The position numbers and the translations under genes are program-made. Under the pieces are notes generated by a model. The model searched no databases and was not told the DNA's origin. It worked only from the letters and a program-made list of their open reading frames with translations. This document shows, piece after piece, positions 16,072 to 24,505 of a stretch of DNA of 64,000 nt. The DNA is from CAYJLC01 sp044426355. GTDB taxonomy: Bacteria; Bacillota; Clostridia; Oscillospirales; Butyricicoccaceae. The stretch covers positions 1 to 64,000 of the forward strand of contig JAWXUO010000002.1 of the NCBI GenBank assembly GCA_044426355.1. Direction: 5' to 3'. The stretch's first letter is position 1. Each line of letters begins with the position of its first letter.

Positions 16072-17347
16072 TATTTTTACTCCTAAATATAATATTTTCC
16101 TTGTTATTTTTTGACATTCGACGTAAGTCAACTCCTATAAAACATACACATATTATACCATGTTTATCTCTTAAAACAGGTACAAAAGCTCGTAGTTTTT
16201 GTGGGATTTTTTTGTCTATAAATAATTTTTTAAGTGTTTTTGTTCCACCACTAAGGCAAATGGTATCGCCAATTTGTTTAGAACCTATTTCAAGGGTGTT
16301 TAAATCAATTTTTTTAAAGTCTACTTTGTAGCTTTTATGCAAATTTTCAAACATATTTGTGTCTATAAAAATCTCGCTATCTAGCACTTGAAAAGTAGTC
16401 TTTTCTACAATCTCTAAATTTTCCCTAAATACTATTGTATCATATTCTCGAAAAATTTCAATATATTTATTGAAATCTAAGGAAAAAGATGGATTTTTTT
16501 TCTCGCACATCTCAAGAATTTTGTAGAAATTTGTATAAGTTAAGTTTGAATTAAGCTTTTTGAAAATCAAATTCAAAACTCTGTAGCATATGGATTTATG
16601 CAGTTTTAGCACATCAGCTATATTAATTTTATAACAGTTTAAATCATTATAAACGATTTTCTTATATTCTTCAAGAGAAATTTCATTTAAAAAACTATCA
16701 TCTTCAAAAACAATATTACTCATTATATATGAATTTTGTGTTGCTTTTGTGTTTATTTCGTTTAGTATAGGTAGTACATGATGTCTAATTTTATTTCTAG
16801 AATAATCATCGGTATTATTAGAAGAATCTATTATAAAATCTATAGAATTAAGTTTTAGATAATCTTCAATTTCGCAACGTGTTTTGTGCAAAATTGGTCT
16901 TATAATATTGTTGCGAGTATGAGGAATACCACAAAGCCCTTTTAAACCTGTTCCACGAGAGATATTTAGCAAAATTGTTTCTAAATTATCGTCGCAATTA
17001 TGAGCAGTAGCTATTTTGTTTGCACGAAAATGGTTTAATGCACGCTCAAAAAAATCATATCGAATTTTACGAGCAGTAGCCTCAAAACCTAATTTTTTAT
17101 CAACAGGAATGTCAATTTCTTCAAAATATATTGGAATAGAGTGTGCTTTGCAAAAATCTATAGTAAAATTTAAGTCACGAACAGACTCTTCTCCACGAGT
17201 TTTATGGTTTAAATGGCACGCAAAAACTTGTATGTTTTGTGTTTTCTCAAGCTGTTTTAAAGAATGAACTAGAGCTATAGAATCTGCTCCACCTGACACA
17301 CCACAAACAATTTTATCGTAATTTTCAATAAGTTCTAGATTAATCAT
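16061..17347 (-). CDS. tilS: tRNA(Ile)-lysidine synthase
   Basis: TilS attaches lysine to C34 of tRNA-Ile(CAU) so that it reads AUA, using ATP. The protein is 428 residues. The N-type ATP pyrophosphatase loop VCGVSGGADSIAL lies near residue 15, followed by HLNHKTRGEES and ATAHNCDDNLETILLNI. The C-terminal TilS domain is weaker and ends with GVDLRR. The ATG at 17347 has AAAGGAAA 6 bases upstream; the in-frame extension toward 17419 overlaps dnaB and lacks a site. It lies between dnaB and hpt. The enzyme fits an AT-rich genome with many AUA codons. Confidence 0.93.
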   Translation of the reverse strand: MINLELIENYDKIVCGVSGGADSIALVHSLKQLEKTQNIQVFACHLNHKTRGEESVRDLNFTIDFCKAHSIPIYFEEIDIPVDKKLGFEATARKIRYDFFERALNHFRANKIATAHNCDDNLETILLNISRGTGLKGLCGIPHTRNNIIRPILHKTRCEIEDYLKLNSIDFIIDSSNNTDDYSRNKIRHHVLPILNEINTKATQNSYIMSNIVFEDDSFLNEISLEEYKKIVYNDLNCYKINIADVLKLHKSICYRVLNLIFKKLNSNLTYTNFYKILEMCEKKNPSFSLDFNKYIEIFREYDTIVFRENLEIVEKTTFQVLDSEIFIDTNMFENLHKSYKVDFKKIDLNTLEIGSKQIGDTICLSGGTKTLKKLFIDKKIPQKLRAFVPVLRDKHGIICVCFIGVDLRRMSKNNKENIIFRSKNNEK

Positions 17348-17367
17348 TAAAAATTTCCTTTGTACTA

Positions 17368-18696
17368 TTACGAGTGTATTGTGTCTTGATTTGAAAAAAT
17401 TGTATATTCGCCAATCCATTGTAGCTTAATTGTGCCTACAGAACCGTGTCTGTTTTTAGAAATTATAACCTCTGCGACATTTTTTTCTTCTGTTTCAGGG
17501 TTATAGTAATCATCTCTATACAAAAATATAACAATATCGGCATCTTGCTCGATAGCTCCTGATTCACGTAAATCAGAAAGCATAGGTCTTTTATCAGCAC
17601 GAAGTTCAGATGCTCGTGATAATTGCGACAGACAAACCACAGGTACATTTAACTCTTTTGCCATGATTTTTAGAGAACGAGAAATTTCAGAAACTTCTGT
17701 TACACGGTTGTCAGAGCGTTTACCACTGTGCATAAGCTGTAAATAGTCTATTACAATAAGTCCTAAATCTTCGCCCATTCGACGACACTTAGCTTTTATT
17801 TCTGCAACTGTGATAGATGGATTATCATCTATATATATTTTGCTCTTTGCCAAAACAGAAGACGCTCTAGCTATTTTACCCCAGTCATCGTCATCTAAAT
17901 CACCAGTTTTAAGTTTTCTTGAGTCTACTAAAGCCTCGTTTGCTAAAAATCGACTTGCAAGCTGTGATTTCGACATTTCAAGCTGAAAAACAACTATACT
18001 TTTATCGCTTTTTTTTGCAGCATTTAAAGCAAGGTTTAAAGCAAAACTCGTTTTACCCATACCAGGTCTTGCTGCAACTAAAACTAAGTCGGATTTATTT
18101 AGACCAGTTATAAAAGTATCAAGTGCTGTAAAACCTGTTTCTATACCAGGAATACTAGATTCATTTTGTGCAAGCTCATCTAGTGTTTCGTATAATTCTG
18201 AGATTATTTTTTTTATATGAGTTAAACCTTTAATTTCACGTCCGTGGCGTATTGCATAAACTTTTTGTTCTGCCATTTCAGAAATATCAGAAGCACTATC
18301 TTGCGAAGAAAAAGCAAGATGCGTAATTTCTGACATAGCATCTATTATAGAGCGTAGCATGCTTTTATCTCGTATGATTTGAATATATTCGTTTACATTT
18401 GCAGAAGATGGAGTTATTTCCATTATCTGGAGTATATAAAGTCTGTTCGCATCGTTTTCTGCATAGTCGCCAAAGTTTATTTTATCAAGCAAAGTCACGG
18501 CGTCTATAGCTTGAGAATTTGTAAACATTGAATGTATAGTTTCAAAAATTTGTTTATTTAAAGGAAGAAAAAAATCATCAGAATTGAGTGCTTCAATAGC
18601 CACAGGAACAGACGCTGGGTTCATAAGTAATGAGCCAAGCACTGCTTGTTCTGCCTCAAGGCTGTGTGGTAATTGTCTTGATAATATATCGTCCAT
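17368..18696 (-). CDS. dnaB: Replicative DNA helicase DnaB
   Basis: This is the hexameric helicase that unwinds the replication fork. The protein is 442 residues. The N-terminal collar domain (PHSLEAEQAVLGSLL) spans about 10-110. The RecA-like ATPase domain has LVLVAARPGMGKTSFALNLA near 215, the LIVIDYLQLMHS Walker B segment and LRESGAIEQDADIVIFLYRDDYY. The start lies one base after the rplI stop. The rplI-dnaB order is typical of Firmicutes. No intein or insertion is seen. Confidence 0.96.
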   Translation of the reverse strand: MDDILSRQLPHSLEAEQAVLGSLLMNPASVPVAIEALNSDDFFLPLNKQIFETIHSMFTNSQAIDAVTLLDKINFGDYAENDANRLYILQIMEITPSSANVNEYIQIIRDKSMLRSIIDAMSEITHLAFSSQDSASDISEMAEQKVYAIRHGREIKGLTHIKKIISELYETLDELAQNESSIPGIETGFTALDTFITGLNKSDLVLVAARPGMGKTSFALNLALNAAKKSDKSIVVFQLEMSKSQLASRFLANEALVDSRKLKTGDLDDDDWGKIARASSVLAKSKIYIDDNPSITVAEIKAKCRRMGEDLGLIVIDYLQLMHSGKRSDNRVTEVSEISRSLKIMAKELNVPVVCLSQLSRASELRADKRPMLSDLRESGAIEQDADIVIFLYRDDYYNPETEEKNVAEVIISKNRHGSVGTIKLQWIGEYTIFSNQDTIHS

Positions 18697-18697
18697 T

Positions 18698-19147
18698 TTA
18701 TGCTTTTTCCCTTACGTGTATTGTAACAACTCCAGAAATTTCAGGATAAAGTTTAGCTTTTGCAGTAAAAGTACCAAATTGTTTTATAGCATCATCTAAA
18801 ACTATTTTATGTTTATCAAGCTCTATACCGTGTTGTTCTTTTAGTTTTGTTGAAATATCTTTTGTAGTAACTGCACCAAAAAGTTTGCCACTTGTTCCTG
18901 CTTTTTCTTCGATAACTACAGGAGATTCTGCTAGTTTTTTTGCAAGCTCATTTGCAGCTTCTTTTTCAAGAGCAATTTTGCGAGAATAAGCTTCGTCAGA
19001 TTGTTTTTTCATATTTAGGTTATTAGCAGAAGCTTCTACAGCTAAATTTTTAGGAAATAAAAAATTTCTTGCATATCCATCAGATACTTCTACAAGCTCG
19101 CCTTTTTTGCCTTTTCCTTTTACGTCTGCATTTAAAATTACTTTCAT
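18698..19147 (-). CDS. rplI: 50S ribosomal protein L9
   Basis: L9 binds 23S rRNA through its N-terminal domain. The protein is 149 residues, the normal length. The N-domain (MKVILNADVKGKGKKGELVE, then VSDGYARNFLFPKNLA) is followed by a long connecting helix rich in K/E/A and a C-terminal domain with GKLFGAVTTKDI. GGAGG lies 8 bases upstream of the ATG. It sits between gdpP and dnaB with short gaps, so all three are probably one transcript. Confidence 0.96.
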   Translation of the reverse strand: MKVILNADVKGKGKKGELVEVSDGYARNFLFPKNLAVEASANNLNMKKQSDEAYSRKIALEKEAANELAKKLAESPVVIEEKAGTSGKLFGAVTTKDISTKLKEQHGIELDKHKIVLDDAIKQFGTFTAKAKLYPEISGVVTIHVREKA

Positions 19148-19166
19148 TGTTATATCCTCCGTTTTT

Positions 19167-21134
19167 TTAATCAGTTAATTCATCTAAAACATCTTTTAAT
19201 AGACGTTCTACATTTTCTGTTGTATCGCCTTCAAATTGGCAAGCTGCAGCATTTATGCTACCACCACCACCAAGTTTTTCCATAAGTACTTGAACGTTTA
19301 TTTTAGAATTAGAGCGAGCCGAAATATTCGTAGCATTTCCTACTTTTGATATAACAAAAGATGCCTCTATTCCTCTTACGTTTAGCAGTTCATCTGCACA
19401 TTGAGCAGATATAGAACGTTCTACATCAGCACTTGATATTGCGATAGAAAATTTGTCTTTGTATAATTTAGAAGTAGAAGAAAGTTGTTGAAGTTGTCTA
19501 TATGTTTCAAAATCATTTTGGAATAAATTTGAAACAGTATCTATATCAGCACCAATTCTTCTAAGGTATGCACAAGCTTCAAATGTTCTTGCACCTGTTT
19601 TTGCAGAAAAATGCTTAGTATCAAGCATGATACCAGATAGAAGTGCTTCGGCTTCGGTTTTTGTAACTTTAGTAGAGTTTAGCATATATTGTAAAAGCTC
19701 TGTTACAATTTCAGAGGCAGAAGATGCGTATGGTTCGTGCATATTTACAGTAGCATTTTCGATATAGTCAGCAGCACGTCTGTGATGGTCAATTACAACT
19801 ACTTTTGTAGCAGCATCTAAAACGGCAGGCGACTCTACAAAGTCTGGTCTGTTTGTGTCAACTACAATAAGTAAAGTGTCAGGACCGAGCTTAATCAAAG
19901 CTTCATCAGGCGTTATGAAAATATCTTTGTAAATATCGTTTTCTAGTATTTTATTTGCAAGTGGAAGTGCCGATGTTTTTTCAAGGTCTATTACGATTTT
20001 GTGTGGCTTATCAGCGTTTCGCATAGCTGCACATATACCAATGGCAGAGCCTAAACTATCAAAGTCAGACATTTTATGTCCCATAACATAAACTTCGTTT
20101 GCGTCTTTTATTATTTGGTTTAAAGAACTTGCAATAACCCTAGATTTAACCTTTGTTCGTTTTTCAACTTCTTTAGACATACCACCATAAAAGTCGAAAT
20201 TATATTTATTTTTAATAACAACTTGGTCACCACCACGAGAAAGTGCCATGTCTAGCGAATTCATAGCAAACTCATAAGTCATATCTAGCGAATCACCGTC
20301 ACGACCGATACCGATACTTAAAGTAGCAGTAATACCTTCGGCAGTTTGAATTTCTCGAATAGATTCGAGTATTGGGAATTTTTCTTCAATATAGCTTTCT
20401 ACTTTTGAATTTTCAAATATAAATAAATATCTATCACGGTCAATTTTTTTGAAAATACCCTGAGCAGTTTCTGTCCAATTATTTATGCGAGTGTTTATAG
20501 CAGCTACTATGATTGATTTTTCTGTATCATTAGAATTTCTTAAAAGCTCGTCGTAGTTATCAATAGAGATAATCGAAACAATAGGCTTTGTTTGTTCGTA
20601 TGCATTTCTAACATTAACATCAGATGTTACATCTATAAAATAAAAATTAACTAAATTTTTAACATCTACGTCTACGATAGAGAAAACTCGATAAATATTT
20701 TCGCCTATCTGCAATTCACAAGGAAATTGCGTAAAATGATTTCGAACTCTATCACTTGTCATTTCTGGAACAATATCAAATACAATAGAATCTATAACGT
20801 TTACTTCGTTTGCAAAAAGTTTTGAAAATTCGTCGTTATACCATTTTATTTCGTTAGTTTTTTTGTTCAAAGTTAAAATAGCTACAGGAAATGTTCTAAA
20901 AGAGCTACGAGCGATTGACTCTACAGAGGTTATTTTTTCGTTAATATAAGAATTAACTATATTTGAAAAGTTTTTCTGATAAATATGAGTTGCGAATATT
21001 AGAATGACAGATATTGCACAATGCAAGTATGCTAACGCTTGGTTTTCTGTATAGGTTAAAAAAATGATGATAATAGAGATGACTATATACACATTTAAAA
21101 ATTTAGTAATTAAACTTTTTATATCTTTTTCCAT
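19167..21134 (-). CDS. gdpP: Cyclic-di-AMP phosphodiesterase GdpP
   Basis: GdpP hydrolyses cyclic-di-AMP, a potassium and cell-wall signal. The protein is 655 residues. Two spans lie near 12-50. A PAS-like domain follows (about 80-160), then a degenerate GGDEF domain (about 170-300) in which the cyclase motif is replaced by RDRYLFIFENS. The DHH phosphoesterase domain (about 340-500) has MGHKMSDFDSLGSAIG, VVDTNRPDFVE and VVIDHHRRAADY. The DHHA1 domain ends with LGGGGSINAAACQF. AAGGAG precedes the ATG. Its predicted promoter has a ten-A tract in the spacer, which may vary expression. It leads rplI and dnaB. Confidence 0.95.
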   Translation of the reverse strand: MEKDIKSLITKFLNVYIVISIIIIFLTYTENQALAYLHCAISVILIFATHIYQKNFSNIVNSYINEKITSVESIARSSFRTFPVAILTLNKKTNEIKWYNDEFSKLFANEVNVIDSIVFDIVPEMTSDRVRNHFTQFPCELQIGENIYRVFSIVDVDVKNLVNFYFIDVTSDVNVRNAYEQTKPIVSIISIDNYDELLRNSNDTEKSIIVAAINTRINNWTETAQGIFKKIDRDRYLFIFENSKVESYIEEKFPILESIREIQTAEGITATLSIGIGRDGDSLDMTYEFAMNSLDMALSRGGDQVVIKNKYNFDFYGGMSKEVEKRTKVKSRVIASSLNQIIKDANEVYVMGHKMSDFDSLGSAIGICAAMRNADKPHKIVIDLEKTSALPLANKILENDIYKDIFITPDEALIKLGPDTLLIVVDTNRPDFVESPAVLDAATKVVVIDHHRRAADYIENATVNMHEPYASSASEIVTELLQYMLNSTKVTKTEAEALLSGIMLDTKHFSAKTGARTFEACAYLRRIGADIDTVSNLFQNDFETYRQLQQLSSTSKLYKDKFSIAISSADVERSISAQCADELLNVRGIEASFVISKVGNATNISARSNSKINVQVLMEKLGGGGSINAAACQFEGDTTENVERLLKDVLDELTD

Positions 21135-21173
21135 TGTTCTCTCCTTAATGTATCAATTTAGTGTATTATGTAC

Positions 21174-21202
21174 ATTATAACAAAAAAAAAATAAAAAGTC
21201 AC
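21174..21202 (-). promoter_or_regulatory. gdpP promoter with a homopolymer spacer
   Basis: On the minus strand GTGACT (21197-21202) and TATAAT (21174-21179) are separated by exactly 17 bases. Ten of these are an uninterrupted T run (21182-21191). The -35 matches the consensus at four of six positions. Confidence 0.55.
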
Positions 21203-21235
21203 GCAAAACATAAAAAAACTGAAATAATTTTTATT

Positions 21236-21823
21236 TTAGAAAAAAGAAAAGTTTTTAAGGCTTGAAAATAACAAATATAAAGATATAATAAGTATCGAAA
21301 AATTTGACGCAAAAGCAAGGTATACACCTAAAAAAACTAGCAAAAAATTAAAAACTACACTTATAAAATCACATATTACAGTTACTAAAATTTCGTTTTT
21401 GAAAAAAATAAGCAGAAAATATTTTAAAATAAAATAGCCGTCTAAAATTTTTATAGGTAAGCTGTTAAAAATTGCGAAAAGAAAATTTATTCCACTTAAT
21501 ATGAAAAAATTTCTGCTGTAAAAACCGTTTGAAGCGATAAAATTACATAAAAAACCTAATGAAAAATTAACGATAATCCCAGAAATATATACGAAAACGA
21601 GATTTATATTGCTTTGCATAGGTAATTTTGAGCATTTTATGCTACCACCAACAAAGGTTATAGAAAATTCTTCGACTTTTAGTTTTAAAAGAAAAATTGC
21701 GAAAAAATGTGCAAATTCATGTAAAATACACGTAAACATTATGAAAAGGAAAAGCTTTATGCCGTTTAGTGCTATCATTACAGCTAAAACAGCGAGAAAA
21801 GAATCGGAAATTTTAATTTTCAT
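21236..21823 (-). CDS. spoIVFB: SpoIVFB-like intramembrane metalloprotease (M50)
   Basis: SpoIVFB cleaves pro-sigma-K in the mother cell during sporulation. The protein is 195 residues, mostly membrane-embedded (about six spans). The zinc motif HEFAHFF has H35, E36 and H39 in a membrane segment. The second metal motif, NSLPIKILDGYF, supplies the aspartate. The ATG at 21823 has GGTGAT 8 bases upstream; a TTG three codons earlier is less likely. The gene overlaps the upstream spoIVFA-like gene by 11 bases, matching the spoIVFA-spoIVFB operon of spore formers. It is shorter than Bacillus versions and lacks a C-terminal CBS domain. Confidence 0.85.
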   Translation of the reverse strand: MKIKISDSFLAVLAVMIALNGIKLFLFIMFTCILHEFAHFFAIFLLKLKVEEFSITFVGGSIKCSKLPMQSNINLVFVYISGIIVNFSLGFLCNFIASNGFYSRNFFILSGINFLFAIFNSLPIKILDGYFILKYFLLIFFKNEILVTVICDFISVVFNFLLVFLGVYLAFASNFSILIISLYLLFSSLKNFSFF

Positions 21824-22328
21824 AGAAATCAATCACCGACAAAGGGTCTATATGTTCATCGTTTAAAGTTATTTCTAAATAAATATGCGAACTTAATATA
21901 TTTGAGTTATTCCCAATTTTTCCGATAATGTCGCCTTGTGCAACATGATTTACATCGTTAATTTCTAATAAATTTGCATAAAAACTTTGGTACCCGTTTT
22001 CGTGTAAGATTTTTATGTAATTTCCGAAAAAAGCATCATATCCTTTGTCTATTATAGAGCCATCGGCTACACATAAAACATCAAAACTTGTAAAAGACGA
22101 AACGTTTATGCCAGTGTAGAAATTTTCATCTTCCGTTGTTTTTCCGAATTTTTTTGTAATTATAGGGTTTTGAATTACTGAAACGAAAGATACTTTAGGG
22201 CTTTCTTTTACAAAATTTCCGAAAGAAAGACTTACTTCGATAGCTGTGTCTTCTATATTTTTTGTAGGATAAAAATGTTTATTTGTAAATAAACAAAACA
22301 ATGCGAGAACTAAAAAAAACGTTTTCAA
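21813..22328 (-). CDS. spoIVFA: SpoIVFA-like protein with degenerate LytM domain
   Basis: The protein is 171 residues. A signal anchor (FFLVLALFCLF) is followed by an M23/LytM-type fold from about 60 to 165. The zinc ligands are lost: FYTGINVSS replaces the usual HxGxD and SSHIYLEI replaces HLHFEI. It should therefore be a non-catalytic scaffold, as SpoIVFA is. Its overlap with the SpoIVFB-like protease makes it the probable anchor and regulator of that protease. The start is a TTG with an excellent AGAGGTGAT just upstream. SpoIIQ is a fold relative, but the operon favours SpoIVFA. Confidence 0.78.
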   Translation of the reverse strand: MKTFFLVLALFCLFTNKHFYPTKNIEDTAIEVSLSFGNFVKESPKVSFVSVIQNPIITKKFGKTTEDENFYTGINVSSFTSFDVLCVADGSIIDKGYDAFFGNYIKILHENGYQSFYANLLEINDVNHVAQGDIIGKIGNNSNILSSHIYLEITLNDEHIDPLSVIDFYEN

Positions 22329-22439
22329 AAAATCACCTCTAAATAATCTATGTTATAAAAAAAGGAATATATCACAATTTTTTGCAATATGATTAAACAA
22401 ATTCTTATAATTTTTAAACACTAAAAAATGGAGGACTGT

Positions 22440-23882
22440 ATGGAAAATCAAAAAATTTCTTACATTGATGTAGCGATAAACAAAAAGACGAATTACGACG
22501 AGAGTATCGACGCTATTGTGCCAGATATGTACCCTGATATTTCAAAAATAATAGGTGTCACGGCAAATACTTATATTAAAGATTCGGCAGTGCAAAACGA
22601 CAGAATTTTAATATCTGGTGATGTTTTGTGCGACTTATGTTATGTGCCAGAGGGGGAAGGTGCACCTATTATAATGAAAGTGCCTTTAAGTTTTGCACAC
22701 ATAGAGCAAGCTTTAGCAGAAGAAATCAAAGTTAGTTGCACGATAGAACTAAATAAAGTCGAAGCAAGGGTTATAAACCCTAGAAAAATATCTATTTTAG
22801 CAAGTATTTGTATACACACAAAGGCTTATAACGAAAAAATTATATCAATGAGTGATATTGTAAATGATGGCTACGAAATTTTGTACCACGAAGAAAGTGT
22901 TAATTTAATAGATAGTGTAAATATAGACGAATTTTCTATAAGCGATAATATCGAATTTAAAGAAATTATAACAAATGACTACGAATTATACGGAATTAAA
23001 CCTAGAATTATCATAAATGACACTAAAATTTTAAAAAATAAGCTTATGTTGCGTGGTGATGTGGAGTTTGTATCGACTTTATTAGATGAATACGATATGA
23101 TGAAAATTTCGCAAAGTATTCCGTTTTCGCAAATTTTAGATATAAATATAAGAGATGAAAATTTAGACGCAAATGTTGAAATTTGTATCAAAAGTTTTGA
23201 TATAGAAAATATATCAGGTGCAGAATTTTCGTTTAATCTAAATGTTAAAACTTGTATAACGCAGACAAAAAACGAAGTTTTTCCTGTTTTGTCGGATATT
23301 TATGATGTTAAAAACGAACTTACCATAAATTCTAGTAAATATTCGGTTACAAATACACCTAAATGTGAATTAGAAAAATGCGATTTTAATATTTTTGTAG
23401 ATTGCGAAAATATAGTAGATAGCGTATTACATTCCGAGTGTCAGCTTTTTGTAGAACATGATGAAAAAAATATGCTTGAATGTTTTGCGAGAGTTTCTGG
23501 AATTTATAAAAGTGGTAGGGAATATCATAATTTTGAATATAAGCATAAATTTATGCAAGAGCTTGCGTTATCCGACGTAGGTTTTAAAAATATAAAAATT
23601 TCGAATGTAGGTACAAATGCAATTAATCTAAATATCACAGCAGATATGTATAAATATCGAGATGTAAAAGTAGATATAGATGTTGTAGAAACAATTGTTC
23701 GAGGAAATGCTCATGAGAAAGTTTCAAACACTATCATTTTGAAATATATTTCAAATGAAACAAAACTTTGGGAAATTGCAAAAAAATATAATACAACAAT
23801 GATGGATATTATAAATTCAAACAGTCTAGAGGCTGATATAAAAGTGGTATCAAATGTTATGCTTTTAATTCCAGTTAAATAA
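22440..23882 (+). CDS. sipL: SipL-like spore coat morphogenetic protein (DUF3794/SPOCS and LysM)
   Basis: The protein is 480 residues. Repeated DUF3794/SPOCS-type modules fill about residues 20-415 (ISGDVLCDLCYVPEG, LMLRGDVEFVSTL and similar strands). A C-terminal LysM domain lies near 430-480 (LWEIAKKYNTTMMDIINSN). This order matches SipL of Clostridioides difficile, which recruits SpoIVA to the forespore surface and helps attach the coat. GGAGG lies 6 bases before the ATG at 22440; an ATG four codons earlier has no site. It is divergent from spoIVFA-spoIVFB, giving a small sporulation locus. A sporulation sigma-factor promoter is expected but I could not identify one. Confidence 0.85.
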   Translation: MENQKISYIDVAINKKTNYDESIDAIVPDMYPDISKIIGVTANTYIKDSAVQNDRILISGDVLCDLCYVPEGEGAPIIMKVPLSFAHIEQALAEEIKVSCTIELNKVEARVINPRKISILASICIHTKAYNEKIISMSDIVNDGYEILYHEESVNLIDSVNIDEFSISDNIEFKEIITNDYELYGIKPRIIINDTKILKNKLMLRGDVEFVSTLLDEYDMMKISQSIPFSQILDINIRDENLDANVEICIKSFDIENISGAEFSFNLNVKTCITQTKNEVFPVLSDIYDVKNELTINSSKYSVTNTPKCELEKCDFNIFVDCENIVDSVLHSECQLFVEHDEKNMLECFARVSGIYKSGREYHNFEYKHKFMQELALSDVGFKNIKISNVGTNAINLNITADMYKYRDVKVDIDVVETIVRGNAHEKVSNTIILKYISNETKLWEIAKKYNTTMMDIINSNSLEADIKVVSNVMLLIPVK

Positions 23883-23888
23883 AAAATT

Positions 23889-23937
23889 AAGTGTGTAAAA
23901 AACGAAAATACTTCGTAATTTTGCACACTTGTTTTAT
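23889..23937 (+). terminator. Terminator after sipL
   Basis: AAGTGTG and CACACTT close a long hairpin with inner AAAA/TTTT and ACGAA/TTCGT pairs, followed by GTTTTATT. Confidence 0.7.
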
Positions 23938-23959
23938 TCTAATAAATCGGTAAAAAGTG

Positions 23960-23988
23960 TTGACAGAGAGAGTGTAATGTGATAAAAT
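23960..23988 (+). promoter_or_regulatory. Promoter P1 of the ilv T-box operon
   Basis: A perfect TTGACA and TAAAAT are separated by 17 bases, with an extended TG before the -10. A second extended -10 (TGC followed by TATAAT, 24097-24105) lies nearer the T-box and may be a second promoter. Confidence 0.75.
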
Positions 23989-24105
23989 CTAACTTAAGTA
24001 AGTCTTTATTAAGAGGGGTAGTAGCGTGTTTAACATAAAAGGCTATTATTCATATTGAAAATTTAGCTATTTTTACGAAAGATTTACAATATTTAATGCT
24101 ATAAT

Positions 24106-24330
24106 AAAGAACAAGAATTTTGCGTATTTTGATTGTAGAGAAATATCGGTTGGTGAAAGATATTACAAAAGCGTTTAATTTATCATCTTTTATGCTTTTG
24201 GCTGAATTTTTTGAGTAAGCTTAAACGGAGTGATTTACGTTATAAAATCGAGAGTGGCTTTAAAAAATAAAGCAACAAGAGTGGTAACACGTGGTTTTAG
24301 GCTTCGTCTCTTAACGGAGATGAGGTTTTT
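24106..24330 (+). promoter_or_regulatory. T-box riboswitch of the ilv operon
   Basis: A T-box leader senses uncharged tRNA and lets transcription proceed when the amino acid is scarce. The AGAGA motif (24138-24142) leads into a hairpin AATATC-GGTTGGTGAAA-GATATT (24142-24164). A UUUGAG-like segment follows at 24210-24215, then the stem III pair AACGG/CGTT near 24223-24240. The T-box bulge is AGAGTGGTAACACG (24278-24291), then the terminator. The downstream genes suggest an isoleucine specifier; an ATT at 24206-24208, just before TTTTGAG, is the best candidate but the spacing is not standard. Confidence 0.85.
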
Positions 24331-24333
24331 ATT
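24302..24333 (+). terminator. T-box intrinsic terminator
   Basis: CTTCGTCTC (24302-24310) pairs with GAGATGAGG (24317-24325) over 9 positions, two of them G-U, followed by TTTTTATTT. It competes with the antiterminator that includes the T-box motif. Confidence 0.8.
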
Positions 24334-24505
24334 TGCTTTATTAAAATTATAAACAAAGATTACTCTCAGTAACGTTTAATGAAACGTAGACTTCGTCTTT
24401 TATTGTAAACAGAATTATAAATTTTCTTAATTTTTACGAAATTTTATACATCTGTTTATGGTTTATAGTAAAATTAACAGAGGTTTTTATTGTCTGGAGG
24501 AAAAA

